DNA from: Erythrobacter rubeus
Lineage (GTDB): Bacteria; Pseudomonadota; Alphaproteobacteria; Sphingomonadales; Sphingomonadaceae
Length of the DNA stretch: 64,000 nucleotides
Direction of reading: 5' to 3'
NCBI RefSeq assembly: GCF_014705715.1
Contig: NZ_JACXLC010000001.1
Location: 1,284,457-1,348,456, forward strand
Shown here in pieces: positions 53,560 to 63,697 of this stretch. Positions within the stretch are counted from its first letter, which is position 1. Each line of letters begins with the position of its first letter. The notes beneath the pieces are model-generated. The model searched no databases and was not told where the DNA came from. It worked only from the letters and a program-made list of their open reading frames with translations. A program made the position numbers and the translations under genes.

Positions 53560-54048
53560 ATGGCTTACATTATACGTCCGTTCACCGTGGATGACGCTCC
53601 AGCTCTCGCTAGCCTGACTTTGGCTGCGATACGCCATGTCGGCGCGCGTCAGTATGGGCCGGCACAGATTGCGGCGTGGGCCTCTCGCCATCCGGGCGCA
53701 GAACGTTTCATTGCGCGTGCCGAAGGCGGATCTGAAATCAGCGTCGCAGCAGATGCCGATGACGCGCCGGTCGCCTACGCCTTGGTGGAGCCGGACGGCC
53801 ATTTCGACATGCTCTATTGCCATCCCGACCACACCCGAAAGGGGCTGGCGGAACAGCTACTCGCCGATTGCGAAACGAAAGCCCGCGTCATGGGCGCGCC
53901 CCGTCTTTATACTGAGGCGAGCGAATTGGCCCGCCCCGCATTCGAGCGTGCAGGATATGCAGTGCTTCACCGCCGCGACTTCGAAATCGAACACGGTGAA
54001 GAAACCGTCCCGATCCACAATTACGCGATGGAAAAGCTTCTCGATTGA
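53560..54048 (+). CDS. GNAT-family N-acetyltransferase
   Basis: A 162-residue acetyltransferase of the GNAT fold. Ile-Arg-Pro-Phe-x-Val-Asp-Asp-Ala at the start, HFDMLYCHPDHTRKGLAEQLL around residues 82-105 forming the acetyl-CoA pyrophosphate loop (His-Thr-Arg-Lys-Gly-Leu), and LYTEASELARPAFERAGY after it are typical. The substrate is unknown. It follows DUF4170 by 21 bases and converges with greA. Confidence 0.88.
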   Translation: MAYIIRPFTVDDAPALASLTLAAIRHVGARQYGPAQIAAWASRHPGAERFIARAEGGSEISVAADADDAPVAYALVEPDGHFDMLYCHPDHTRKGLAEQLLADCETKARVMGAPRLYTEASELARPAFERAGYAVLHRRDFEIEHGEETVPIHNYAMEKLLD

Positions 54049-54067
54049 GGAGCTCAACGCTCGATAA

Positions 54068-54544
54068 TCAGATGAATTCGATCTTCTCGACGAGATAGAA
54101 CTTGTCGCCCGAAGGTACAGTCACTTCGATTTCGTCGTCGATCTGCTTGCCAATCATCGCCCGGGCCAGAGGCGAGCTGAACGAAATCCGTCCGGACGAT
54201 GCATCGGCTTCGGTTTCGCCAACGATCTGATACTTCACCGGCTTATCGTCTTCATCGAGCAGAGTGACGGTGGACCCGAAAACGATCTTGTCGCCCGAAA
54301 GTGTCGAAGGATCAATGATCTGCGCGCGGCTGATCTTGCTCTCGATATCGCCAATCATGGCTTCGACCTGACCCTGACGTTCCTTTGCCGCATGATACTC
54401 GGCATTTTCCGACAGATCGCCGTGTGCGCGAGCTTCCTCGATCGCATCGACGATCTTGGGGCGCTCGTCACGCAGAGTCTTCAATTCCGTGGTCAGGCGC
54501 TCGTACCCCTCGGCGAGCATCGGGACCTTTTCCATCGTAGCCAT
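54068..54544 (-). CDS. greA: Transcription elongation factor GreA
   Basis: A 158-residue GreA that rescues stalled RNA polymerase by stimulating transcript cleavage. The N-terminal coiled coil carries the acidic tip in [20 protein letters not shown]; the C-terminal FKBP-like half has [15 protein letters not shown]. The start at 54544 gives the usual Met-Ala-Thr-Met-Glu-Lys-Val-Pro-Met opening; 13 upstream codons are not conserved-looking. It is the last gene of the carA-carB cluster, 109 bases after carB. Confidence 0.95.
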   Translation of the reverse strand: MATMEKVPMLAEGYERLTTELKTLRDERPKIVDAIEEARAHGDLSENAEYHAAKERQGQVEAMIGDIESKISRAQIIDPSTLSGDKIVFGSTVTLLDEDDKPVKYQIVGETEADASSGRISFSSPLARAMIGKQIDDEIEVTVPSGDKFYLVEKIEFI

Positions 54545-54653
54545 TCCAATTCTTTCTCTCGAGTCCCAACCAATCCGCATCATTTCGACTGCGACCGTCT
54601 CTTTATTGAGGCGGCCTCAATGAGGCTGAATGTCGGGAGGGAAACTTTATTGC

Positions 54654-57600
54654 TCAACTATAATAGTCTTGCAAACTGCGGACTTCAAGCTGATCCGGTT
54701 CTATGGCTGCAATTGCCTGCGCAGCTGCCACGGAAGCGGCGGCTGTCGTATAGTACGGCACCTTCTTCTCGAGTGCCGTCGCCCGGATCGATTTCGAATC
54801 GAGCAGCGACTGCCAGCCTTCGGTGGTATTGAAGATCAGGGCGATTTCACCATCGATGATCTTATCCACGATATGCGGCTGCCCCTCGGCGACCTTGTTG
54901 ATGTGAGCGACATCGAGACCCTGCTCACATAGATACGTCCGTGTGCCGCCGGTTGCGACGATCTCGAAACCCATCTCGATCAAGGTTTTGACCGCCGGTA
55001 CGATGACAGGTTTGTCGCTGTTCTTCACCGACACGAATACGGTTCCGCCCCGCGGCAACACCATACCTGCGCCCATTTGCGATTTCAGGAACGCCGCCGG
55101 GAATGTCTCATCGATCCCCATGACTTCACCGGTCGATTTCATTTCCGGAGTGAGCACGGGGTCCGCACCCGGGAAGCGGCTGAACGGGAAGACCGCTTCC
55201 TTTACAGCCATGTAAGGGAGATCGCGTTTGAATGGTTCGAAATCGGCGAGCTTTTCGCCTGCCATGATGCGGCTGGCGATCTTGGCGACAGGTTGCCCAA
55301 TCGCTTTGGCAACGAAGGGCACCGTACGGCTCGCCCTCGGATTCACTTCGATGAGATAGACTTCGCCATCCTTCACCGCGAACTGGATATTCATCAGCCC
55401 CCGGACTTTCAGCGCAGTCGCAAGCGCCACCGCCTGCCGTTCCATTTCGACGATGATCTCTTCCGGAAGCGAATAAGGCGGCAGGGTACACGCGCTGTCG
55501 CCCGAATGGACGCCCGCCTCCTCGATATGCTGCATGACCCCGGCGATCCGAACCTCTTGCCCGTCGCACAGCGCATCGACGTCGCATTCTATCGCATCGC
55601 GCAGGTACTGATCGACCAGCACGGGGCTGTCGCCAGACACATTCACCGCCGTCTTGATGTAATCATCGAGCTGGGCTTCGGAATCGACGATTTCCATCGC
55701 CCGCCCGCCAAGCACGTAGGAGGGGCGCAGCAGCACCGGATAGCCGATGCGCGCAGCGACAGCCGCAGCCTCATCGCGGCTGTAGGCGATGCCGTTTTCC
55801 GGCTGTTTCAGCTTCAGCTGGTTGACGAGTTTGGCAAAGCGTTCGCGGTCTTCGGCAAGGTCGATCGCATCGGGCGAAGTGCCGAGAATGGGGATGCCTT
55901 CGTCCTCCAGCGCCTGCGCAAGCTTCAGCGGTGTTTGCCCTCCGAATTGCACGATCACTCCCGCGAGCTGACCGGCCTGCTGCTCCACGCGAAGGATTTC
56001 CAGCACGTCCTCAGCCGTAAGCGGCTCGAAATAAAGCCGGTCCGAGGTGTCGTAATCAGTCGAAACAGTTTCCGGATTGCAATTGACCATGATCGTTTCG
56101 AAGCCTTGCTCGGCGAGCGCGAAACAGGCGTGGACGCAGCAATAATCGAATTCGATCCCCTGCCCGATCCGATTCGGTCCGCCGCCGAGGATGACGACCT
56201 TTTTCCGGTCCGATGGCATCGCCTCGTCCTCGGGCTCTCCGAAACTAGGCGCTTCGTAGGTCGAATACATGTAAGGCGTGATCGCCTCGAATTCGGCGGC
56301 GCAGCTGTCGATCCGCTTGAACACCGGGTAGACGCCAAGCTTGTGCCGCAAACGTCTGACTTCGGCCTCGCTGGTTGCTCCTGCCATCGCCTGAAGGGCA
56401 TCGTGAAGCAGGCCCGAACGTTTCGCCTGGGTTTCCGCCAGTCCGCCGGCAACGCCGACCGACCTTACCGCGAGAGTTGCGAGACGGCGGTCAGAAAAGC
56501 CCATGGATTTAAGCCGCCGAAGTTCATCGGCCGTGCGCGGCAGTCCATTGTGCGCCAGCATCCGCTCTTCATAAATAATCGCTTCGATCTGGCGCAGGAA
56601 CCAGCGATCGTATCCTGTGACTGCGTGGATTTCATCGACGGTCAGTTCCTCACGAAAGGCCTGAGCCACCTTGAGAAGCCGGTCCGGGGTTCGCCGCGAA
56701 ATCGCAGCGGTGATGACATCCTTATGCACCCCTTCCAGCTCAGGGAAGCGATTGAAGCCGTCGAGCCCGGTTTCGAGTCCCCGGAGCGCTTTCTGCATGC
56801 TCTCGGAGAAATTACGCCCGATCGCCATGACCTCGCCGACCGATTTCATTGCTGTCGAGAGCAAGGGTTCGGTGCCCTTGAACTTTTCGAAGGCGAAACG
56901 CGGTATTTTCGTGACGACGTAATCGATGGTCGGCTCGAAGCTTGCAGGGGTCGCGCCGGTAATTTCGTTCGTGATCTCGTCGAGAGTGTATCCGACTGCC
57001 AGTTTTGCCGCGACGCGCGCAATCGGGAAACCAGTCGCCTTGGAAGCGAGCGCCGATGATCGCGAGACGCGCGGGTTCATTTCGATGACGATCAGGCGGC
57101 CATCCTTGGGATTGACCGCGAATTGCACGTTCGACCCGCCGGTCTCCACGCCGATCTCGCGCAGCACGTTGATGCTGGCGGTGCGCATGATCTGGTATTC
57201 CTTGTCGGTCAGCGTCAGCGCCGGGGCGACCGTGATTGAATCGCCCGTGTGTACGCCCATCGGATCGACGTTTTCGATCGAGCAGATGATGATGCAATTG
57301 TCCGCGCGGTCGCGGACCACCTCCATCTCGTATTCCTTCCAGCCGAGCAGCGACTCTTCGATAAGGACTTCAGTGGTCGGCGAGGCATCGAGTCCTTCGG
57401 AAACGATCTTGTCGAACTCGGCCTTGTTGTAGGCGATCCCGCCGCCTGTCCCGCCCAAGGTAAAGCTGGGCCGGATGATCGCAGGCAGACCGGTATGGTC
57501 GATCAGGGCGCGGGCTTCTTCGAGAGTGTTCGCGACACCGCTGCGCGCGCTCTCAAGCCCGATCTTGTCCATCGCGTCGCGGAAGCGCTGGCGGTTTTCG

Positions 57601-57977
57601 GCCTTGTCGATCGCATCGGCCTTTGCGCCGATCATCTCGACGCCGTGCTCCGCCAGCACGCCCATTTCATCGAGCTTAAGTGCACAGTTGAGCGCAGTCT
57701 GACCGCCCATTGTCGGTAGTAGGGCGTCCGGTTTTTCCTTGGCGATGATCTTGGCGACGATCTCAGGCGTGATCGGCTCGATATAGGTCGCATCGGCGAA
57801 CTCCGGATCCGTCATGATCGTCGCCGGGTTCGAATTGACGAGGATGACTCGGTACCCCTCCTCCTTCAGCGCCTTGATCGCCTGCGTGCCGGAATAATCG
57901 AATTCGCACGCCTGCCCGATAATGATCGGGCCAGCACCAATGACGAGTATGGAAGAGATGTCGGTGCGTTTGGGCAT
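54654..57977 (-). CDS. carB: Carbamoyl-phosphate synthase large chain
   Basis: An 1107-residue CarB with two ATP-grasp halves. The N-terminal half opens [20 protein letters not shown] and has [11 protein letters not shown]; the second half repeats it with [19 protein letters not shown] and [11 protein letters not shown]. The MGS-like allosteric domain is at the end (after about 960, with Gly-Gly-Thr-Arg-Thr-Tyr-Leu). It makes carbamoyl phosphate for arginine and pyrimidines with CarA. The start at 57977 overlaps the lipoprotein stop (TGATG). Confidence 0.97.
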   Translation of the reverse strand: MPKRTDISSILVIGAGPIIIGQACEFDYSGTQAIKALKEEGYRVILVNSNPATIMTDPEFADATYIEPITPEIVAKIIAKEKPDALLPTMGGQTALNCALKLDEMGVLAEHGVEMIGAKADAIDKAENRQRFRDAMDKIGLESARSGVANTLEEARALIDHTGLPAIIRPSFTLGGTGGGIAYNKAEFDKIVSEGLDASPTTEVLIEESLLGWKEYEMEVVRDRADNCIIICSIENVDPMGVHTGDSITVAPALTLTDKEYQIMRTASINVLREIGVETGGSNVQFAVNPKDGRLIVIEMNPRVSRSSALASKATGFPIARVAAKLAVGYTLDEITNEITGATPASFEPTIDYVVTKIPRFAFEKFKGTEPLLSTAMKSVGEVMAIGRNFSESMQKALRGLETGLDGFNRFPELEGVHKDVITAAISRRTPDRLLKVAQAFREELTVDEIHAVTGYDRWFLRQIEAIIYEERMLAHNGLPRTADELRRLKSMGFSDRRLATLAVRSVGVAGGLAETQAKRSGLLHDALQAMAGATSEAEVRRLRHKLGVYPVFKRIDSCAAEFEAITPYMYSTYEAPSFGEPEDEAMPSDRKKVVILGGGPNRIGQGIEFDYCCVHACFALAEQGFETIMVNCNPETVSTDYDTSDRLYFEPLTAEDVLEILRVEQQAGQLAGVIVQFGGQTPLKLAQALEDEGIPILGTSPDAIDLAEDRERFAKLVNQLKLKQPENGIAYSRDEAAAVAARIGYPVLLRPSYVLGGRAMEIVDSEAQLDDYIKTAVNVSGDSPVLVDQYLRDAIECDVDALCDGQEVRIAGVMQHIEEAGVHSGDSACTLPPYSLPEEIIVEMERQAVALATALKVRGLMNIQFAVKDGEVYLIEVNPRASRTVPFVAKAIGQPVAKIASRIMAGEKLADFEPFKRDLPYMAVKEAVFPFSRFPGADPVLTPEMKSTGEVMGIDETFPAAFLKSQMGAGMVLPRGGTVFVSVKNSDKPVIVPAVKTLIEMGFEIVATGGTRTYLCEQGLDVAHINKVAEGQPHIVDKIIDGEIALIFNTTEGWQSLLDSKSIRATALEKKVPYYTTAAASVAAAQAIAAIEPDQLEVRSLQDYYS

Positions 57978-58507
57978 CAGATGTCGTTCTCGTTTTCTGT
58001 GGCCGCATCGGCCTCTTCGATTGTCGGGGCCGCTGGTTCGAGCGCGATGTCGATGAGCTGCTTTCCGGGCTGCTGGCGCTCGCATCCCGCGGTAAGGATC
58101 TGGTCGAACGCCAGCGTCTCGCCGCGCACACGGAAAAGCGCGGGGTCTCTACCTAGGAAAAATGCGCCCTTTTCATCGACAGGTTGCTGCATGAACTGAT
58201 CGACGGCCGTGGAGGTTTCGTTGGTCGAAGCCATAGTGCGCGACCCGGCCGTTTCATCGCCGCCATCGACTGTTAGCGCCTGCATCTCTTCTAGGCCCAG
58301 CTTGGTGATGTCGAACGTGTAGGTCGGCGTGAAATAGCCCGTCTTGTCGACGCGCCCTATCTCCGCAATCGCATCCCAGCCCGCCATTCTCTTGGCACAT
58401 GCTTCGACGCTCTCATCGCGCTCACGCGGGTCGCTGCTGTCAAACAGGGAGCAGCCGGAAAGCATGGCCAGGCCGATGATCACGGCAATCGGTTTTGCAT
58501 GTATCAT
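57977..58507 (-). CDS. Lipoprotein encoded between carA and carB
   Basis: A 176-residue protein with signal and lipobox Leu-Ser-Gly-Cys near residue 19, so a predicted lipoprotein. The mature part has no domain I recognise; it includes Cys-Ala-Lys-Arg, a Tyr-Phe-Thr-Pro-Thr-Tyr-Thr-Phe segment and an acidic tail. It overlaps carB by a TGATG and the upstream exported gene by ATGA, so translation is coupled to pyrimidine-pathway genes although its role is envelope-related. Confidence 0.75.
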   Translation of the reverse strand: MIHAKPIAVIIGLAMLSGCSLFDSSDPRERDESVEACAKRMAGWDAIAEIGRVDKTGYFTPTYTFDITKLGLEEMQALTVDGGDETAGSRTMASTNETSTAVDQFMQQPVDEKGAFFLGRDPALFRVRGETLAFDQILTAGCERQQPGKQLIDIALEPAAPTIEEADAATENENDI

Positions 58508-59097
58508 GCATTATTCCCCGTGTTGGGCTCGAAAGCGTATGTGAGCTTTGTGTAGCGATGGACGTAAGGCAGCGCGTCGATGCGCCTGATCCCCTTGCCA
58601 TGGATGAAAGTGCAATTGCGGCGGATATCGATGAGCCGATCCCCATCGCGCACCAGGATGTAGCTGAGGACATAGTGCTCACGCGGGTCCTTGCGCCGAC
58701 CGACCACGTCGATCTTGCGGACAGTCTCGGACAGATCGCGAAGAATATCGCGATCTTTATAGCCCTGTGCCTCGCGGAGCGGCTCGTTTACCTCATGCAA
58801 GGCCTCGGGGTCGAATACCTCTTCGGAATAGAGCCCTTCGCTGGCGACGACCCGGCAATCCATCCGGCCGGCAATAGGTTTGTCGCTGTCTTCCCTAAAG
58901 AGAATGGGCCGCCAAAAGGTGAGCACCGGCAAGCCCCCCGGCCCCTCCGCGAGCGTCACCGACCCGTCGCCCTGAAACGCCACACCGGGCGCTATTTCCG
59001 CACCGGGCCACTCGGCAACGGGCGGCGGCGTCATCGCCGGGTTTTGGGCAGCTAGTGGGGTGGCGATGAACGAAGTGAGGAGCGCAGCCTGTCTCAT
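58504..59097 (-). CDS. Exported protein encoded between carA and carB
   Basis: A 197-residue protein with signal peptide at the chosen start (MRQAALL, cleaved near Leu-Ala-Ala-Gln), so probably periplasmic. It contains VLTFWRPILFRE and ends Tyr-Thr-Lys-Leu-Thr-Tyr-Ala-Phe-Glu-Pro. A GTG at 59172, overlapping the carA stop, would give a 25-residue longer protein without a clean signal, so I prefer 59097. Function unknown. Confidence 0.72.
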   Translation of the reverse strand: MRQAALLTSFIATPLAAQNPAMTPPPVAEWPGAEIAPGVAFQGDGSVTLAEGPGGLPVLTFWRPILFREDSDKPIAGRMDCRVVASEGLYSEEVFDPEALHEVNEPLREAQGYKDRDILRDLSETVRKIDVVGRRKDPREHYVLSYILVRDGDRLIDIRRNCTFIHGKGIRRIDALPYVHRYTKLTYAFEPNTGNNA

Positions 59098-59168
59098 CCT
59101 CGAAAGAAGACTTTTGTGCGGGCCGCGAATGGCTTGATATTTGCTGCGGAGGAGGATTGGCCAGCCTG

Positions 59169-60347
59169 TCACCCCAGCCCTCCGACAAACTTTTCGAACA
59201 GGTAAAAGCTATCTTGCGGCCCCGGTGACGCCTCGGGGTGATACTGCACGCCGAACGCTCGTTTCCCCTTCACCGCGATCCCGCAGTTCGATCCGTCGAA
59301 CAAGCTCACATGTGTCTGCTCTAGACTGTCGGGCAAAGTCTCCGCATCGATCGCGAAACCGTGGTTCATGCTGGTGATCTCGACGAGGCCCTGGCTCTCG
59401 CCCCACCCCTCGCCCACGCGCTGGACCGGGTGATTTGCGCCGCGGTGGCCCTGGTGCATCTTGGCGGTCTTCGCGCCTGCCGCCAGGCCAAGCATCTGGT
59501 GCCCGAGGCAGATGCCGAACAGCGGCACGTCGCGCTCGAGCAATTCCTGGATGACCGGCACGGCATACTCGCCGGTCGCCGCCGGATCGCCCGGTCCATT
59601 GGAAAGAAACACGCCGTCGGGCTGCAGCGCCATGATTTCATCCACCGTGCTGCGCGCCGGGACAACCGTGACCTTCGCGCCAGCCTTCACGAGGTTGCGG
59701 AAGATATTATCCTTGGCGCCGTAATCGATCGCCACGACATGCGGGCGTTCCCGGTTCCCCTCGGTGTAACCGAAGCCAAGCTGCCAATGCCCGCCGCGCC
59801 AGTCCTCGTTTTCCTCGCGCGAAACCCGCGGCACGAGATCGAGCCCTTCGAGCCCGCTCCAATCACGCGCCTGCGCCGCCAGTGCATCGAGATCGAATTT
59901 GCCGCTCGGCTCATAAGCGATGACCGCGTTGGGAGCACCGTTCAGGCGGACACGCCGCGTAAGGGCTCGGGTATCGACACCGGACAGGCCGATCTTCCCG
60001 TGCGCTTTCATCCACTCCACGAATTCATCGCGTGCGCGGAAGTTGGAATGCGGTGTCACTTCCTCGCGCACGATGCAGCCGACTGCTCCCAGTCCCCGGC
60101 TTTCCACATCTTCCTCATTCGCGCCGACATTGCCGATATGCGGGAAGGTAAATGTGACGATCTGGCTGTCATAGGAGGGATCGGTCATCACCTCCTGATA
60201 CCCGGTCATCGCGGTGTTGAAGCAGACCTCCCCCACTGCCGCTCCAACCGCGCCGAAACCCTTTCCCCAGATCGCCGTGCCATCAGCCAGAACGAGGACT
60301 CCCGTCGCACCATCGGGTTGCGCAGGACGTTGGGCAGCAGAAGCCAT
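59169..60347 (-). CDS. carA: Carbamoyl-phosphate synthase small chain
   Basis: A 392-residue glutamine amidotransferase subunit that feeds ammonia to CarB. The N-terminal domain has VCFNTAMTGYQEVMTDPSY; the class I amidotransferase domain has SNGPGDP, the nucleophile Cys in FGICLGHQ, and His and Glu in QYHPEASPGP. It is the first gene of the five-gene unit ending in greA and diverges from the yqeY-dnaG-rpoD side. Confidence 0.97.
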   Translation of the reverse strand: MASAAQRPAQPDGATGVLVLADGTAIWGKGFGAVGAAVGEVCFNTAMTGYQEVMTDPSYDSQIVTFTFPHIGNVGANEEDVESRGLGAVGCIVREEVTPHSNFRARDEFVEWMKAHGKIGLSGVDTRALTRRVRLNGAPNAVIAYEPSGKFDLDALAAQARDWSGLEGLDLVPRVSREENEDWRGGHWQLGFGYTEGNRERPHVVAIDYGAKDNIFRNLVKAGAKVTVVPARSTVDEIMALQPDGVFLSNGPGDPAATGEYAVPVIQELLERDVPLFGICLGHQMLGLAAGAKTAKMHQGHRGANHPVQRVGEGWGESQGLVEITSMNHGFAIDAETLPDSLEQTHVSLFDGSNCGIAVKGKRAFGVQYHPEASPGPQDSFYLFEKFVGGLG

Positions 60348-60505
60348 TCGGGGCTCTCCGAGTCAGGTGTTTCCAGCAATGTCGCTAAGTCCCATCGGCT
60401 AGGCGCACGATAGCCTTGCGTCAACCTAGGCGCGGGACTCGCATTGCGGTAGATCATGGCCTTATAGCGATCCATCCACAACTAAGACGAAAAGACAGAG
60501 ACTCC

Positions 60506-60955
60506 ATGATCCGCGACGACATCAAAGCCGCCACCATCACCGCCATGAAAGCCGGCGAGAAAGACCGTACAGCAACGCTCCGTCAGATATCTGCCAAGAT
60601 CAAGGATCGCGATATCGAGCAGCGCACCAGCGGCAAGGACATCCCCGATGACGAGCTTGTCACTGCCGTCATGCAAAAAATGGCGAAACAGCGGCGCGAA
60701 TCGATAACCATGTATGTTGACGGTGATCGTGAAGAACTCGCCGAAAACGAACGCGCGGAACTCGCGATTATCGAGGAATTCCTGCCGCAGATGATGAGCG
60801 AAGAGGAAACCATCGCGGCAATCGCAGCGGCGAAAGAAACCACCGGCGCCACTTCCATTAAGGATATGGGCAAGGTGATGGCGGAACTGAAGGGGAAGTA
60901 TGGCGCTGTTATGGATATGGGCACAGCCAGTGCTATTCTGAAAAAGAGTTTCTGA
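60506..60955 (+). CDS. YqeY/GatB-like domain protein
   Basis: A 149-residue YqeY protein. It begins Met-Ile-Arg-Asp-Asp-Ile-Lys-Ala-Ala and carries the helical YqeY/GatB tail-like fold with Lys-Ala-Gly-Glu-Lys-Asp-Arg-Thr-Ala-Thr-Leu-Arg, IEEFLPQMMSEEE and TSIKDMGKVMAELK. The family resembles the tRNA-binding part of GatB and may bind tRNA. yqeY often lies near dnaG and rpoD, as here. Start at 60506 has AAGACGAAAAGACAGAG before it. Confidence 0.9.
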   Translation: MIRDDIKAATITAMKAGEKDRTATLRQISAKIKDRDIEQRTSGKDIPDDELVTAVMQKMAKQRRESITMYVDGDREELAENERAELAIIEEFLPQMMSEEETIAAIAAAKETTGATSIKDMGKVMAELKGKYGAVMDMGTASAILKKSF

Positions 60956-60965
60956 GGGGACTATT

Positions 60966-61742
60966 ATGAAACGCCGCCCGCTTATCTTCACGCCATTGCT
61001 TGGATCGGTATTTGCGCTTGCCGCGTGCGGCGACCCTGCCGAAGATACGCCGGTGCTGGATATGCCGGACGGCACAGCGGAGCTTCAAACACCGACCACC
61101 GATGGCGAGGTTGCAGCCCTGGCAGCCTCGATCGATGCCGGCGATTTCGCCGATCTAGAGCTCGGCGCCAAAATCGTAGGGCCGCGGGGACCGGAGGTTC
61201 AGACCAGCCTTTCCAATGCTGGCGGAATTTTTGCGGACATAACATCCTATGTCGCCTGCCCAGATGGAATGGAGGTATGTGATCCCGCGAACGCGCCGGA
61301 AGGCACGATCTACACCTATGTCCACATCGTCTATCCGGGCGAGGACATGGACCCGACCACCGGCGCAGGTGCCGGTACCGATGACGTCGATGTCGAAACG
61401 GCAAGCGCATTCATGATGACGCGGCCATCATTCGGTTTCACCGGCAGAGCAGGCTTTTCGAAAGCCGAAGCCGAAGTTGCCATTGGTGAGAATAACAATC
61501 TCGTCATCACGTGCGGAGAAGATGGCAACCTTACGTGGACGATTAATGCAGGCGATGGCGGTGACGAGTGGGAGGATGCAGAACCGCTCACATTCTATTG
61601 GCAATCCGTCCTTCCCCCTGCCGGACCTGCCGAATCTTACGCGATCAAGGCGAATGATGTGACCGCGACCGGAGAAGGTCCGTATCCGGCTGTCGATGAC
61701 ACCGCGACCAATGCTTGCACAGCTATACCCACAGGCAGCTGA
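60966..61742 (+). CDS. Lipoprotein between yqeY and dnaG
   Basis: A 258-residue predicted lipoprotein with lipobox Ala-Leu-Ala-Ala-Cys near residue 21. The rest is acidic and beta-rich with no family I know; two Cys pairs (in VACPDGMEVCDP and an ITCGED segment) may form disulfides. Two regions are Gly/Asp-rich (GAGAGTDDVD). It follows yqeY by ten bases and sits before dnaG, so it may be transcribed with both. Confidence 0.7.
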   Translation: MKRRPLIFTPLLGSVFALAACGDPAEDTPVLDMPDGTAELQTPTTDGEVAALAASIDAGDFADLELGAKIVGPRGPEVQTSLSNAGGIFADITSYVACPDGMEVCDPANAPEGTIYTYVHIVYPGEDMDPTTGAGAGTDDVDVETASAFMMTRPSFGFTGRAGFSKAEAEVAIGENNNLVITCGEDGNLTWTINAGDGGDEWEDAEPLTFYWQSVLPPAGPAESYAIKANDVTATGEGPYPAVDDTATNACTAIPTGS

Positions 61743-61786
61743 TCCAGACGCTTGAATGATTGGCGTGCGGGGCGCATTTTCCCCGC

Positions 61787-63628
61787 ATGGCCATCACCCC
61801 GCAATGGAAGGACGAGCTGCGCGCCCGTATCACGCTGTCGACCGTGATCATGCGCACCACCAAGCTCGTCAAAAAGGGGCGCGAATGGGCGGCGTGTTGC
61901 CCGTTCCACGACGAGAAAACGCCAAGCTTCTACGTCAACGATCAGAAGCAGTTCTATCACTGCTTTGGCTGCGGCGCGCACGGCGATGTCATCAGCTGGA
62001 TGACCGAACAACGCGGGCTGTCCTTTATCGACGCGATCAAGGAACTTGCCGCCGAGGCCGGGATGGAGGTCCCTGCCCCCGATCCCGTAGCGGCGAAAAA
62101 GGCCGAAAAGCGCGCAAGCCTGATCAACGTCACCACCGACGCGCAGGAATGGTTCGTCGATAATCTGCGCAGCGCCGATGGCCGTGAAGCGCTTGAGTAC
62201 TTGCAGCGCCGCGGATTGCAGCCCGATACGCTGCGCGAATTCGGCTTCGGCTATGCGCCGGAAAGCAAGCAGGCGCTCAACCGCGCCCTCGCTCGCTATG
62301 ACGAGGAAATGCTGGTCGATACCGGCATGCGGATCAGAACCGACGACGGCACGACCTATGATCGGTTCAGAGGCCGCGTCATGCTGCCGATCCACGATGC
62401 GCGTGGCCAGGTGATCGCGTTTGGCGGGCGCATCCTGCAAGACCGCGAAGGGCTCGCCAAGTACCTCAACTCACCCGACACCCCGCTATTCGACAAGGGC
62501 CGAACGCTTTACAATCTGCACCGCGCCGCGCCCGCCTCGCGCCAGACAGGTCGGATCGTCGTGGTCGAAGGGTATATGGACGTGGTCGCGCTGGCGCAGG
62601 CCGGTTTTACCGATGCCGTGGCGCCGCTCGGCACGGCGCTTACCGAAATGCAGCTCGAAATGCTCTGGCGCATGGTCGAGGTACCCGTGCTGTGTTTCGA
62701 CGGAGACACTGCCGGCCAGCGCGCCGCCATGCGCGCGATAAGCCGCGCTCTGCCTATGCTCGCCCCGATGCGGTCGCTTTCAATCGTCCGCCTTCCCAGC
62801 GGAATGGATCCCGACGACCTGATCAACAAACAGAGCAAGGGCGCGATGGAAAAGCTGCTCGCGGAGCCGAAGAGCCTGCTCGATACGCTATGGGACTTTG
62901 AACGCGACGCGCAACCTCTCGAGAGCCCGGAGGCGAAGGCGGGCCTCAAAGCGCGCCTCATGGAGCACGTCGACACCATCCAGGACCGCGACATCCAGTC
63001 GATCTATCGGCGCGAGCTGCTCGACCGCTTCTCCGCTTTCGCCTACCCTCCCCGTCAGCCGCGCGATCAGGCAAAGCGTGGACCCTGGCGGGGTCCAGCA
63101 CCTGCTCCCAAAACGCTTTCGGTCGGCGCCCGCGCCGCGCTTCAAAAGGCTATGGCAGGCGGACAGAGATCCGATCTGCTCGGCGCCGTCATTGCCGGGC
63201 TGGTCCGCCATCCGGAAGAGATTTCGGTGCATTCCGAAGCGCTCATCCGGCTCGCCCGGCATGACCAAAACGCCGCACCCGCAATCGAATCGCTGATAGA
63301 GCTATCGGAAACGCTTGATTCGGGCGGTCAAAGCGCCATATCAGCGGAGCAAGGCTATCCTGCCCCACCGGTAGACAATCGTTACACCTTCCTCAGAGAA
63401 GGCACGCCCCCCGGTGAAGCGCGCGAGGAACTGGCCGAAGCTGTGTCGTTGCTGGCTCACAAACCAGCGCTCGAAGCTGCTATGGCAGCAACGATTGCGA
63501 GGTTTGATGATGATCCGGAAGGATCTTTTGCGGAACAGGCTCGCTTACGGCAGCAGCTCACTACAGTTGACGAGCGTCTGAAGGCATTTGGACGCAAACG
63601 GGCCGCTTCTTCGGCGGACAGGGATTGA
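61787..63628 (+). CDS. dnaG: DNA primase
   Basis: A 613-residue primase that makes RNA primers for replication. Residues 1-100 hold the CHC2 zinc finger with Cys38-x2-His41 and Cys59-x2-Cys62; the catalytic core (about 120-370) has EGYMDVVALAQAGF, the TOPRIM start with its Glu, and DGDTAGQRAA with the Asp-x-Asp; residues after about 430 form the helicase-binding end. The ATG at 61787 is preferred over a TTG nine codons upstream, which lacks conserved residues. rpoD follows. Confidence 0.95.
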   Translation: MAITPQWKDELRARITLSTVIMRTTKLVKKGREWAACCPFHDEKTPSFYVNDQKQFYHCFGCGAHGDVISWMTEQRGLSFIDAIKELAAEAGMEVPAPDPVAAKKAEKRASLINVTTDAQEWFVDNLRSADGREALEYLQRRGLQPDTLREFGFGYAPESKQALNRALARYDEEMLVDTGMRIRTDDGTTYDRFRGRVMLPIHDARGQVIAFGGRILQDREGLAKYLNSPDTPLFDKGRTLYNLHRAAPASRQTGRIVVVEGYMDVVALAQAGFTDAVAPLGTALTEMQLEMLWRMVEVPVLCFDGDTAGQRAAMRAISRALPMLAPMRSLSIVRLPSGMDPDDLINKQSKGAMEKLLAEPKSLLDTLWDFERDAQPLESPEAKAGLKARLMEHVDTIQDRDIQSIYRRELLDRFSAFAYPPRQPRDQAKRGPWRGPAPAPKTLSVGARAALQKAMAGGQRSDLLGAVIAGLVRHPEEISVHSEALIRLARHDQNAAPAIESLIELSETLDSGGQSAISAEQGYPAPPVDNRYTFLREGTPPGEAREELAEAVSLLAHKPALEAAMAATIARFDDDPEGSFAEQARLRQQLTTVDERLKAFGRKRAASSADRD

Positions 63629-63697
63629 AAATTCGGTTGTGCCGATAGCCAGACTGGCGAAATGGCAGGCGACCTTGAGATGGATTGAACGCGATAC

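Noticed and set aside
55077-57059. 660-codon open frame on the plus strand
   Set aside because: It lies wholly opposite carB and is a mirror of a GC-rich, strongly biased gene; its translation is Arg/His-rich with no domain.
59361-60413. 350-codon open frame on the plus strand
   Set aside because: Antisense to carA, whose catalytic motifs are intact.
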